Source: Chiridota heheva (Eukaryota > Echinodermata > Holothuroidea > Apodida > Chiridotidae). From it: a stretch of DNA of 64,000 nt. The notes under the pieces were generated by a model. That model made no database searches. It was not told where the DNA came from and worked only from the letters and a program-made list of their open reading frames with translations. Where the stretch lies: the NCBI GenBank assembly GCA_020152595.1, contig JAIGNY010004071.1:324001-388000 (forward strand), written 5' to 3'. Below are positions 1-64,000 of the stretch, in pieces (the stretch's first letter is position 1; each line of letters starts with the position of its first letter). A program made the position numbers and the translations under genes.

Positions 1-1192
1 AATTGCACAATAATACTATAAATCAGTAACTGGGTGGTGCAGTTCCTGAAAATTCCATGATGATCTCATACATTACTTATACTGCCTGCTGATGCAATCT
101 TCTCGATTTGGAACATTGTGACAATATATCTCAAATTAAAACATTCCTTAGAGGACTACGCCTTGCTATGTCTACTTCTTAGAAATAGAACTTGCAAATT
201 ATCTATACAAGCAGCTGTTTTCAAGAATATTTTTGAGGTTTCATCAATATACAGTTAACTGTGTCTTGTCTTACAGTACATCGAGAATTGCCTGCCTTCA
301 TTCAGTGTGTGAATATTTATTAAAGTCAACTTAAATTTTGTTGACTTCTTCTGCTTGAGGAATAAATTATCAAGAGAGAATCTTTACCTTAAACTGTCTG
401 CCGATGCATGTCATAAAAAGTGGATTTTACAGCTGTTATGAATGATTTTAATGAGCTTATAAACGAACTTAAAACTTTTAGAGAAATCATCACATCATTT
501 TTCGTGGAACTGGATAGGCCTACTGGATTATAGCTCATTATCTTTACTATCACAGTATCAGGCTCTTTTATTATATTAAGAATCGAGTCATTTTATAAGA
601 AGAAAGTTTATAATTTTGAATACGCTCTTTTCAGAAGCCACTTATCTTGATTTTATCTTCTTTTCTTTTTTGTGCTTAAATTTATGTAAATAAGAAATAA
701 GACTCCTTCTTAAAATGATCTGTATTTCCTGAAACAACAAATTTAAAAATCTTTAAAACACATCTTTATTTTGCATGAATTTAAAAAAAAAAATTGTATG
801 AAAAATGTAGATGACCATATAATAATAAGAAACCCAAGTATTTTCACTGGTCCATATAAAAATCTTTTTCAGATTAACTTGTGCAGAATAATACCATTAT
901 CTCAGTATATTTGTTGTGATTTTGCTTGAATGTGAAGTTAGGTACTAAAAGGATGGGGGGGGGGGGGGGTAACAGGAACCACTGAGCTGATTTACCACTT
1001 CGTCATTTCTCAGGGAAACTCATAACTCGTGCATTCCTGCCTTGATGAACTCTGGTCACCAGAATGTTTATGTCCCTTTCATGCCTGCTTTTGGGAGCTC
1101 CAGTCATCACATAGATACTTTTGAAAATTCTGGCCCTCACATGACTACATTAATGGTGATGAACATGAGACAAAACTACTGATATCCCATCG
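1..1192. other. 3' UTR/downstream region of the unknown gene
   Basis: AT-rich sequence with no convincing ORF and a G run at 954-969. It probably contains the 3' UTR of the minus-strand gene. I see nothing else. Confidence 0.4.
765..770 (-). terminator. Candidate polyadenylation signal
   Basis: AATAAA on the minus strand is the first canonical hexamer seen downstream of the unknown gene's stop codons, about 425 bases past the second one. No cDNA evidence is available. Confidence 0.3.
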
Positions 1193-36259
<35,067 letters not shown>

Positions 36260-39010
36260 TTTGTTTTTACCAAAAATAATCCTTTAAAACTTAACACAGC
36301 ATCTTCAATGGCTCTGATGTATTCATGTCTGATAACTATTTCGTTGGCGATGTAGTCCCGTCGTTAAACTGTTCAAACATGAAGGCTTCGCAGATTCCGA
36401 CTTGGACAAACAGAATACAGCAATGACAATCCAAATGAGTCTTTTATATGCGTATCAGTGTTGTATGCGAATCACTTGGAAGGAATAAGAATACCTAAAG
36501 GATATCACTGCAAATACTTGGTGCAATCTCGCCTCTTCTTATACCCACTTATAAAACACTCAGCTTGTCAATGTTTGATCAATTTATGGTTAAGAAGCAC
36601 TCGAATTCTTAAACGGTTCTTATATGTGATATTCGCCCATTGTTGCAAAATTAGAAGTACATTCTCAGTAAGCTGAACATTCTCAGTAATTGATTATATC
36701 AAGGAACGCAGAGTCACAAACGACATATTGACTATTGCACTTTTTCTATAGTAACCAGATTACAAATTCCTGGTAAATTTGTGTCAATGAGTGCGTTTGA
36801 AACTCAATGAAGGTACCTTCCGTGCTTAAAGGTCCGATCGTTTCAAACTCTTGAAATAACCTAAGTTTAAAAACATTCCAAAAAGAGGTCGCTAACATTC
36901 TGTCTTCATTCACGTGCATTATTGAACCGAGTTTCATGTCGTATCTACCTTCCAGAGAACATACAAGTGTTTAAAGTTTTCATTAAAAAGATAAAGCACA
37001 TGAAAATTGATCCACACTTATTTTCGAAACCTTAATTCTTGTTAACCCTTCCCTCTCCAAATTCTTTAAAAATCGTCCGTGAGTAACTTGTTCTGTTTCT
37101 CATTGAGAATCCCACATCTCGAAGTGCAGTCGACCATAAGAGGCTTTTCTTCTCCGCTCTTCAAGCTATTGGTATTTACTTCCCCTTGTCGTGTCTCCTT
37201 TGTAAGATTACTCGTCATGGCTACCATGATCATCGATTGGGCTGCAAGACATGAATGTATAGAAGTTAAATTCCTTTCTTCGAATCATGAAACTGGGACA
37301 GATCAATGAATCGGGAAGACTTGCAACCAATAAAAGTGTTGACATAAATAAATGAGATCAGCTTGCTGTGAAAAAATCCCAACAATTGATGAGCCAATAC
37401 AAATGGGAAAATCAGGTGTAAAGTTTTCAATTAGTGTATATGGGAGAGTACATGCTATAAAAATCCCGATTATCCACCTTGATAGCATAGCAGCACATTT
37501 TAAGTTAGTGCAAATAGAATACAGCTCAAAAATTTGTTATATTGTTCAAAACAAATTTCTCCAATTAAACTGGATATTCACGGCAATGTTTGAACTGACA
37601 GACTAAGCTTATCAGAATTAGTGTTAGTCCATCTTTCACTTATTTTCACCAGATTTGGTAATTTCTTCAATTTGTACCAATTTTTCTCTGATGCAATATA
37701 ACATTGAGCCATAATTAAAAAAAAAAAATCCTTTGGTAAATTTTGCGCGCTCGTGACCTCCAAGTCAACCCATGGCTGTACGATGCTTGATAACGACTTG
37801 GCAATTATCTAATTATTCTGCAGGGGGAAGTGCCACATTTCATTAGACACGCATTCAAACTTTATATCTTCTATTAACTTTATTCCCTGAATCCTTCAGT
37901 TTTTCAACAGCAATTTCAAGCAGTGAAACCAGATATATCCATTAACCAATGGTGACAACCTTCATGTTGATGTCCATTATTCCCGACTAATAAAAAAGAC
38001 ACCTCAACGTTAATTTTAATTCTTTTGAAATAGATGGAATAGTCTCCTGACAAGTTTTAACAAAATGACATGAAACATGAAAAAAGCTTATTCTCACAAC
38101 AAATTACTAGAGCATAACTAGATGATACACCGTAGACGGGTAAAAGTAGCCACTATAGATGCTTTACGTCATGATACTGTACATCATATAGAATGATCTG
38201 CTGATTATCCATTCTGTCATTTGTTCATACGTTATAATGTTCAAAATTAGCTGCAAATTCATTAATATATTGCATATATAAATGAAACATAGAAAGCGGG
38301 GGAGGTGGTGGGAAGCTTGGAGTTTTATTCGAATAAAAGAAGTGGGTCCAATCTTTCTGAGATTGCTTTAGTTACTTTCATGAAATAATCAAAAATACCT
38401 TTCTTATACTATTTAGCAGAGAATTGTTTTTCTCTCGCTAAAACCGGTTAGATTTAAGTAAGTTTTAACCCCACCCCAACCACCAACACCTTTCAGAGAA
38501 AAAACCTTATTTATCTTTCAGTCTTTCGTGAAATAATCAACAAAGCTCTTACTATTTAGCAGTTTAGCTGACGATTTTCTTATTTATGGTGTCAAGTATC
38601 CTGAAGTTATAAGAATAATTCCAACTAACTATACATATGGCTTTGCCTATACAATACTGACCTGCTGACTGTTTACTTGCCACACACCTTTTTTTCTATT
38701 TCTTTTTTAATGTAGGCCTATGTCGATGTTTCAGACACAAAGTGAAGAGATAAATCAAATATCCCAAAGAGGCATTTTCGTATTCTTACCATATTATATT
38801 TTTACTTTAAGCCAAAAAATAAAGGAAAAAAAAAATTCTTCGTTTTCAGACTGACCGACTTTTACCCCCAAAAAAAAAAAAAAAAAAACACCCAGCAAAT
38901 TTACATCTTGCTTTCAGACATATTTTTTTCAACAAACTCTTTCTCCTCTTGAAATACGCATTTAGATGCGTATCAGCAAAACTTATTTTCTATGAGGGCC
39001 CTTACAAATA
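36260..39010. other. Region upstream of the unknown gene
   Basis: Putative 5' flank of the minus-strand gene and intergenic DNA. No ORF with recognisable content. An A run lies at 38871-38888. Confidence 0.3.
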
Positions 39011-39013
39011 TGA

Positions 39014-39208
39014 TGTAACATTTCTTACATACATGGTGTAACATTTCTTACAAACATGGTGTAACATTTCTTACATACATGGTGTAACATTTCTTACAAA
39101 CATGGTGTAACATTTCTTACAAACATGGTGTAACATTTCTTACAAACATGGTGTAACATTTCTTACAAACATGGTGTAACATTTCTTACAAACATGGTGT
39201 AACATTTC
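39014..39208. repeat. 23-bp minisatellite, about 8.5 copies
   Basis: The unit is ggtgtaacatttcttacaaacat, nearly perfect. Intergenic. Confidence 0.9.
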
Positions 39209-40859
39209 AATTGAAAGTTTATCAAATTAAAGAGTGTATTGAAATATTGTGCAAAAAGAATTGGTTTAGTCATCTACCAGTCTACCGCGACGTCACTTTT
39301 ATGCGCTGTTAGGCAGTGCAGCGCGGAGCCCACCACTAAATTGATATACGACACTGGTCATCTATCATCTGACCATGTCTACTGGACTCGGCTGGCAGGC
39401 TGGTAATATATGTAGATTGTATGAAGGGGCTTTCTCATATGACCCCAACCCACCACAGTCCGTGCCGCCACCACCAAACTTACGCCATGAACTGGTCATC
39501 TACTGAACTGGCTGGCAGGCTGCTAACTTTTATTACCGCAATGTTGTCGGCCGGCTTCGTGTACCTGGCTGTCATAGACCGCGGGATGAAGTCTCATTTT
39601 GTACACTTCTGTGATCCCATTTTATTCATAATTACATGAAATTTACGATCCATTTATTTTGGAGGGCGCTTAAAAAATATGAATGTTGCTAAGTGTCAAA
39701 GTTGCACGTCTCTGAGAAATGTGGGAATAAGTTGAAATTCACTATTCCGCTTTCTAATTGCTATATTTTAGGCTACATAGCAACAATATACTTATAGAAG
39801 CGTAAAATGGAAGGGGGGGGGGGAGGACTTTCCCTGGAACTTCTAATATCACCTTCCCAGTTGCATGCTTCCTGCCATGCATGTAATGCCTGATTGATTG
39901 GCAGGTAAAATTGGGACATTATTAAATGATTAGTTCAGTGGTCAAGCAAGTCCGTCTTATATAAAACAAGACTTACAAGTACACCCTTTAAAAAGGGCTG
40001 TCGTTGCATTAATTTGTTTTGTATGGATAATAATAAAGAAAACAGTTACGTGTCTAGGAGGAAAATTGGGGGATTTGCCTCCACCCTCACCTCCCAGAAT
40101 TCTGTCGAGCTATAAATATGATTAACTGAAATATTAAATGAAACAATGTGTGGCATTTTTTTACAATCGTATTGACTGAGCTATTGTTAATTTTGGACCA
40201 AACCTTTCACAATTTACACCAAAAATCTTCCCATTTTTGACCAAACATCTTTATTTTGGCCCTAAGATCTTCAATATTCACCCAAAAATCTGCACTGAAA
40301 TAAAATTTCGCTCTCAAATCGTACACGTTTTAAAAACAACGTCTTCTCAAATCACACTGTTTAAAAAATATCGTCGCTCAAATCACACCTTTCAAAAATA
40401 TGTTCTCAAAATACCAAGTTTTAGAAAAAACTGTTTCTCAATTGTCAAGTACATTGTCTTCTCGAATGATGTGACTCAGTGAATTGTGACGATATTATCA
40501 CGATATTATCGATAATCGTGACTTGGCGATATATCTATATTATTGATACCTTTTATAGTTTAATCAACTTAAACTCGTTGACAAATCTAAACTTCTAATC
40601 AACAGATTATCATGGTTTATTGTTTTGAAATGGGCCACAATGAGTGGTGTGGTGACTATGATAACCTACCTTTGAGTGGATAATACCAGGCTAACGTACC
40701 TTGAGGGGACCCATAGCCAAGTGTGTGTTATTTGTTTCGTCTTACACCGAGAGGTGAGCAGGACGACCCACATGCAGACACCCCTGACGGTGTAGAAAAG
40801 ATAGACCCCTAGTACTCCCATAGAACCTAGATATCTAAACCACACAAATTGATCAGAAC

Positions 40860-41075
40860 CACTCTAAAATGATCGTAAATTCACCGTACGCAAAACTCCT
40901 CGAACGAAAAATCCGTCCCATGGGGATCCTCTGTGCCCTTTTCAAAATGACCGTCAATTCACAGCAAACAATACTTCTCAGACGGAAAACCCTCCCCCTA
41001 GGGTAAGGGGGGGGGTTCTCTGTGCCCTCTCCAAAATGACCGTCAATTCACAACACTTCTCAGACGGTTTCCTAA
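40860..41075. repeat. About 95-bp tandem units, about 2.5 copies
   Basis: ctctgtgccct.ttcaaaatga then ccgtcaattcacagcaaaca and cttctcagacgg recur three times with divergence. Confidence 0.6.
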
Positions 41076-41129
41076 AAACCCTCCCATCCACCAACGCAAT
41101 CCGATGCCCCAGATGAAAAAAATCTCAGG

Positions 41130-41455
41130 GGTAACTATATACAGACCCCGACCAATCAGAAGTCAGCATTAAGTATATGCAAATGAGCTATACACCTCGC
41201 TAAAAGGACTCTGCGGAACAATCGAAAATATCTTTTGACGCAATCCGATGACCCAGAGGAAAACATCTCAAGGGTCACTATACAGACCCCGACTAATCAG
41301 AAGCTCCTTCGTCGAGAATATCCTGTGACGGCAATCCGATGACCTAGAAAATCTCAGAGTCAACTATACAGAACTCGACCTATCAGAAGCGAAATACGGC
41401 GAAGCTATGACGTCATAATAAAGCCGGCTTCTGATTGGTCGGGGTCTGTATAGTA
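41130..41455. repeat. Inverted/direct repeat: actatacagaccccgaccaatcagaag
   Basis: Direct copies are near 41140, 41278 and 41360, and an inverse copy (cttctgattggtcggggtct then gtatagt) is at 41427-41453. The outer copies form terminal inverted repeats around 325 bases. A non-coding element is likely. Confidence 0.6.
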
Positions 41456-41984
41456 ATTCCTTACTACACACGCTAATTGGAAAAAATCATGAGAAATTTT
41501 CGGGAATTCCCCTTGAATTCACAGGAATATTTCTTCATTTTCAGGAAATTTTCTTCATTTTTCAGGAAATGTTCTTTATTTTCAAAAAATTTTCTTCAAT
41601 TTCTGCAAAATTTTCATGAATAGGAACTGTTGCCAAAATTGAACAAAATTTCAACAAAATTTCAATTTATGTTAATAATTTCACAATGTCATCAAAATAA
41701 AGCATGCATGGACCGGGAAACCCTTTTCGGCTCATACGTGCCTCTGTCAGTCTGTCCTCCCTAATCTGAAACCGGCCCTCAGTCAGTTTCCTCACAAACG
41801 AAAATCAAAGAAAGATAACAAGGTGATGTGGGTATTAATTCATTTATCATAAAATAGAATAGATATAATAAATAAAGACGTCATAAACAATAGATTGGCC
41901 CATGCTAAAAACAAGAAGATAGAACACCTGCTTCCATCAGTCGTCATTGATAATGATAACCTAATCCTAAAAGTAATAAGAAAT

Positions 41985-42335
41985 AATCATGATATCTGAA
42001 TTTCCACGTTCTTTATGCTAAAACGAATGTAAATATTCCTTCTTTCCCTCACTGCTCAAACACTAAAAGATTGAAATGCTTCACTGCCAGACCACCAGGC
42101 ATTGATATACATTCACTAAGTCTATGAACTGTTTCAAAGCTAAATTTAGCCTACTAAACTTGTTAACTGTTTTTTCCTCATATTTGTAACGCTCGGTTGT
42201 CGTTAATGTCCAGAAGGAATTTTGTCGACTTAACCTGTAACTTTTAAAAGCACCATTGAATGTTCATACAGTAATGTGCGCTATACTATAAGTTTCCATT
42301 ACCTTTACCTTAACCTATTCAAATTCAGATTCAGG
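41985..42335 (+). mobile_element. LINE family B 3' end inside composite copy 2
   Basis: Same blocks as 26410-26775 (ttctttatgctaaaacgaat, acgctcggttgtcgtt, attcagattcagg) and the reverse complement of 14215-14530. Confidence 0.6.
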
Positions 42336-42839
42336 TTGCAAGATTACTTCAGCAGATGGAAAGTGCACATGGCATACGTACCCACGCTAACAATTTCTTA
42401 ACTTAGCTGTTGAAGTTTCCGGTTAGACTAGCCTCGTTCATTTCAAATTTTAAATAATATCATTCTCCTTCATTATCTCTTTGTGACTCTTTATAAACTA
42501 GTTTGTTGTAATAAGTATTTTCTATTATGTTTCTGAACAGTAAAAATATCTAAATATCATTCTTCATATCACGTTTTGAAGGTGGCTATTAAAATATTAG
42601 ATTGGCACCGATCTTTTCGTCTGCATTCCTCAAAGTTGCCAATTTACATGATATTTGCGAATAAAAAGAACGCCATAATTTTTTGAATTAGCATTGCTGA
42701 AATTTATTGTATCGTCGTAACCGTTAAAATACAATCTTCAATAAATTACACTTAAATTGAAGTCAATTAAATACAATTCTAAAAATAATTCTCAATACAA
42801 AAGACTACACCTCTCGCGCTTGAGGGCCACGATAGAAAA

Positions 42840-43340
42840 AGAGACAAAATGGTGAAAGAAAGCATTGCAAAATTTTATTCCGTTAAGGAGATATTGTTTG
42901 GTGTAATTTGTGTATAGATAACTGAAATCAGACACGTCGACTAGTTCTGTAGTTGTGATGTCATAGCCTTTGATTTCGTAAAGTCTCTATGAATTCTATC
43001 ATATTTTGTCCTGCGAATTTTTGGTTTAAAAACCATTGAATATGTCAAAAAAGTAGTCAAAAAGAATCTTGTAATGGTTATTTTAATTTACTACCTGAAG
43101 AAAATTTGATGAAAAATAAATAAAATTGTAAAAAAAGTTAAATAAATTTTCTTTGAAACATATTTAAAAATGTAAGGATGTAGGCACTTCCATAGAGCAC
43201 AAAGATATGCTACAACACTAGCAGACTAGTTAAATTGTAAAAAATTGACTTGGTTGAGGGGCACCATGTAGATCACTGCAACAAGGGGCACGTCCCCCTG
43301 CTCATACGCCTATGTTGACCACTGAATTATTATTTTAAAA
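42840..43340. mobile_element. MITE (AAAGGATTAGTT family), right part
   Basis: acaaaatggtgaaagaaagc, tccgttaaggagata, tgtgatgtcatagc and the block around aaccattgaatatgtcaaaa match 2600-2780. The end ttgaccactgaattattattt is the degraded right terminus. The left terminus is at 39920-39975. Confidence 0.55.
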
Positions 43341-43690
43341 GAAAATTGAAAAAATTGGTGAAATGAAAAAAAATTCGGAACAATTCTTGGGAGTTTTGGT
43401 AAAATATGGCAAAATATGACAAGCTGAAGAAAATTTCACGAAAATAAAAAAACTGCACAGAAATGAAAATAAGTTCCCGAAAATTTTCCGGAAAGGAAGG
43501 AAATTTCTCGAAATTTCAAAGAAAATTTCCGAAAAACGAAGAACAAAATTACCCAAAAGTGAAAAGGAAAATTTCGCGTGGAGATTTCCCGAAAATTGGG
43601 GATTTCCCGATTACCAGCAACTGGAACGTTGATAGAAATTAAATTTAGCAGTGCAATTTTGTTTGTTTGTTGTAACCTGGTAACCGGGAA
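43330..43690. repeat. TTTTCGGGAAATTTT dispersed repeat, inverse copy
   Basis: Units such as ggaaatttctcgaaattt and gaaaatttccgaaaa repeat, ending aacctggtaaccgggaaagtttt. Open frames rich in Phe/Ile/Ser on the minus strand are artefacts. Confidence 0.5.
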
Positions 43691-44504
43691 AGTTTTAATG
43701 GAGGTCTTGCCCTCCTCGAGAGGGGCCCTTACTACGCCCACGTGTACTTGAAAGAGCTTTTAATGGATTTAAATGCTTGAGAGGGCTGGTGGGTGTTGCC
43801 GGTAACGTAAGAAATACATCTATTAAAGTGATCTTGTTGATTTGTGCCCTCTTGTTTTGAAATACGAGGCGGCGGACGGCGTGGGCCTAGAAAACAAACT
43901 CTGGGCTTAATAAGATCATTAATCATTGAAGAAGTAACGTCGCATCATCTATAGTCTAATCACTAGGGAAATTGCACACCCATCTGTTGAATCTGCCCGA
44001 TTATCACCCTAGAAAAAATATGTATTCAAATTTGTCACAATTGTTAAGACGAAAACAGATATTTCAGTGAAATTGTGTTTTTTTTTTTTTTTTAATTCAT
44101 GGATTTATCAAGTCCCATGTACACACTGAGATGGGCGATAGTTTGCTAAATTCTGTTAAACTGAAGTCTCACCACTCTCAATTGAGAATAAATGCACTAG
44201 TAAGGTATGGGAATTATCTATAGGTCACAGCAGACTTGGGACAGGAAGTGAACAGCAAGGGTACTTTTCCAGTTCATGACCCTGACAAAGGCTGAAAGGG
44301 GCCGTGGGCATTTCCCCCAATAATTTTCTTCGCCTAATGGGTATTTTTTAACATTGCTTCTGTTCAAGCCTGTGTTGGTGGCCCTGGTCCTGGATTCAGC
44401 GACAAAAACATCATAATCCATAAGAAAGACGTTAGCATACATATAAAGATTTTACATATAGGCGACGGGAAGGAGAATAAGGCTCCTCATTTTTGACTAG
44501 CATG
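43691..44504. other. Intergenic sequence, no gene seen
   Basis: A T run at 44078-44094 is noted. No supported coding region. Confidence 0.3.
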
Positions 44505-44768
44505 CAGGGCCGGATTTAGCAATGGGCAATGTGGCAATTGCCCATGGGCCTCCACAACCAGGGACCTCCACATATTTCATGTAAAGAAATTGTGAGGGAA
44601 AAATGTGGTAGCAACCTGTTAATTTGCATTGGTAGGAGTGGTAGCAAGCTGTTCATTTTGTATTGAAATTTGGGCAGGCAAACAGGCTTACAAAATGAAA
44701 ATTCTTGAACATAAAATTACTTCCCCTGAAGTTGCCCATGGGCCTCTACATGTCGAAATCCGGCACTG
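44505..44768. mobile_element. hAT-type MITE, 264 bp, with 8-bp target duplication
   Basis: It begins CAGGGCCGGATTTAG and ends CGAAATCCGGCACTG, inverted partners, as in hAT elements. The flanks are ctagcatg and ctaacatg (7 of 8 identical), the size expected for a hAT target duplication. The internal gcaattgcccatgggcctcc and its inverse gttgcccatgggcctc extend the symmetry. It lies about 370 bases upstream of the IFT122 start codon. Confidence 0.8.
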
Positions 44769-45041
44769 CTAACATGATACAAACGTTCGTAGGCCACGGC
44801 CTCGGGTATTGGGGAGGGGAATATGCCGAATATCTTTGATTGCATTGAGGGTAGAATATGCTTATAACCCCATAATTTCCAGAAGAAATCTAATTATATT
44901 TTATCTTATACAGAGACCGTCAAGCTATGAAGTGATCGGTTAAAAACTTCGTAATTTTGTTATCTTTTAACAGCGTAGAAAGAAAACAGTCTAGCGCCAG
45001 GGATTTGGTTGGCAAGCAAAGCGCGTTGATTATGTTTATAT

Positions 45042-45053
45042 TACGCATGCGCA
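45042..45053 (+). promoter_or_regulatory. NRF-1-like palindrome upstream of IFT122
   Basis: TACGCATGCGCA lies about 82 bases before the IFT122 ATG and differs by one base from the NRF-1 consensus YGCGCAYGCGCR. Such sites are common in promoters of housekeeping and ciliary genes. No TATA box or convincing RFX X-box was found by eye in the 400 bases upstream. The regulatory role is inferred. Confidence 0.4.
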
Positions 45054-45134
45054 AACAAGTCTGAGTGAAAAATTCCCGAATGAATCTCGAAGAAGGCCAC
45101 GGCAAAAGGCGAACTTGGTATTCAAACTTGTAAA

Positions 45135-63836
<18,702 letters not shown>

Positions 63837-64000
63837 GTGAGGGTACCTCAAGGGTCTTCATTGTTATTGTCTCTACCACCACCAGGAAAGGAGGATAATC
63901 TCCTCGTCTTTCTATGTGTTATTTTTGCAGTGGAACAAGGATGTCATGTTGTAGTACATCTGCTCTAGTAGAATTTTGATGTGGAAATAATCAATGCTTA

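Larger units (their letters stand above)
39972..42840. mobile_element. Composite repeat segment, copy 2 (within a MITE-family element)
   Basis: It is collinear with 25255-27345 but has about 1.1 kb extra (about 40300-41460). The left flank (39925-39975) is the left arm of the AAAGGATTAGTT family and the right flank (42840-43340) is the rest of that element. The segment is therefore either inserted in a MITE or is the interior of a larger family member. Confidence 0.65.

Noticed and set aside
45000-45134. Possible RFX X-box upstream of IFT122 (ggttggcaagcaaa)
   Set aside because: Only half of the motif fits. The two half sites needed for RFX binding are not both present.

Overview
The window is animal nuclear DNA: intron-split genes with GT/AG junctions, long introns, several LINE and DNA-transposon families, and many mini- and microsatellites. 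The one firmly recognised gene is the 5' third of IFT122 (intraflagellar transport complex A). Its protein is close to the vertebrate orthologue. That, with the repeat types, suggests a marine invertebrate, perhaps an echinoderm or hemichordate. The species assignment is a guess.

Layout. (a) About 1.19-36.26 kb, minus strand: an unrecognised gene assembled from phase-compatible exons. Six exons are well supported (19383-19319, 16090-16039, 12201-12063, 7037-6879, 6362-6309, 2259-1395). A candidate 22-base microexon (30539-30518) and a start-codon exon (36259-36239) are weaker. The product is about 458 residues, basic at the N-terminus and Asp/Glu/Ser-rich at the C-terminus, with a second coding-like stretch in another frame after its stop. 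(b) 45.1-63.8 kb, plus strand: IFT122 exons 1-11, encoding residues 1-443 with seven WD-like repeats, running off the right edge. The two genes lie head to head, about 8.9 kb between start codons.

Introns and intergenic space are mostly mobile DNA. They hold a 5'-truncated jockey-like LINE with a candidate target-site duplication (3.3-6.0 kb), and a second LINE family whose 3' tail occurs four times (14.2-15.4, 26.4-26.8, 42.0-42.3 kb). An L2/CR1-like LINE 3' end is lodged in a 23-bp minisatellite (27.5-29.2 kb). There is a degenerate transposon-associated ORF carrying a 21-copy in-frame 12-bp expansion (13.1-14.1 kb), and three 109-bp piggyBac-type MITEs bounded by TTAA (29.4-30.0 kb). Two hAT-type elements have 8-bp target duplications (44.5-44.8 and 50.5-51.6 kb). 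A MITE family with AAAGGATTAGTTCA ends is present in at least five places, and the window also holds fold-back elements and a roughly 2-3 kb duplicated composite segment (25.3-27.3 and 40.0-42.8 kb).

IFT122 introns are rich in tandem arrays, including a 55-bp x 12 array, a long (TA)n and a 40-bp array. Two transposon-derived sequences abut splice sites. No RNA gene, CRISPR array or prokaryotic feature was seen. No complete intact transposase or reverse transcriptase was found.
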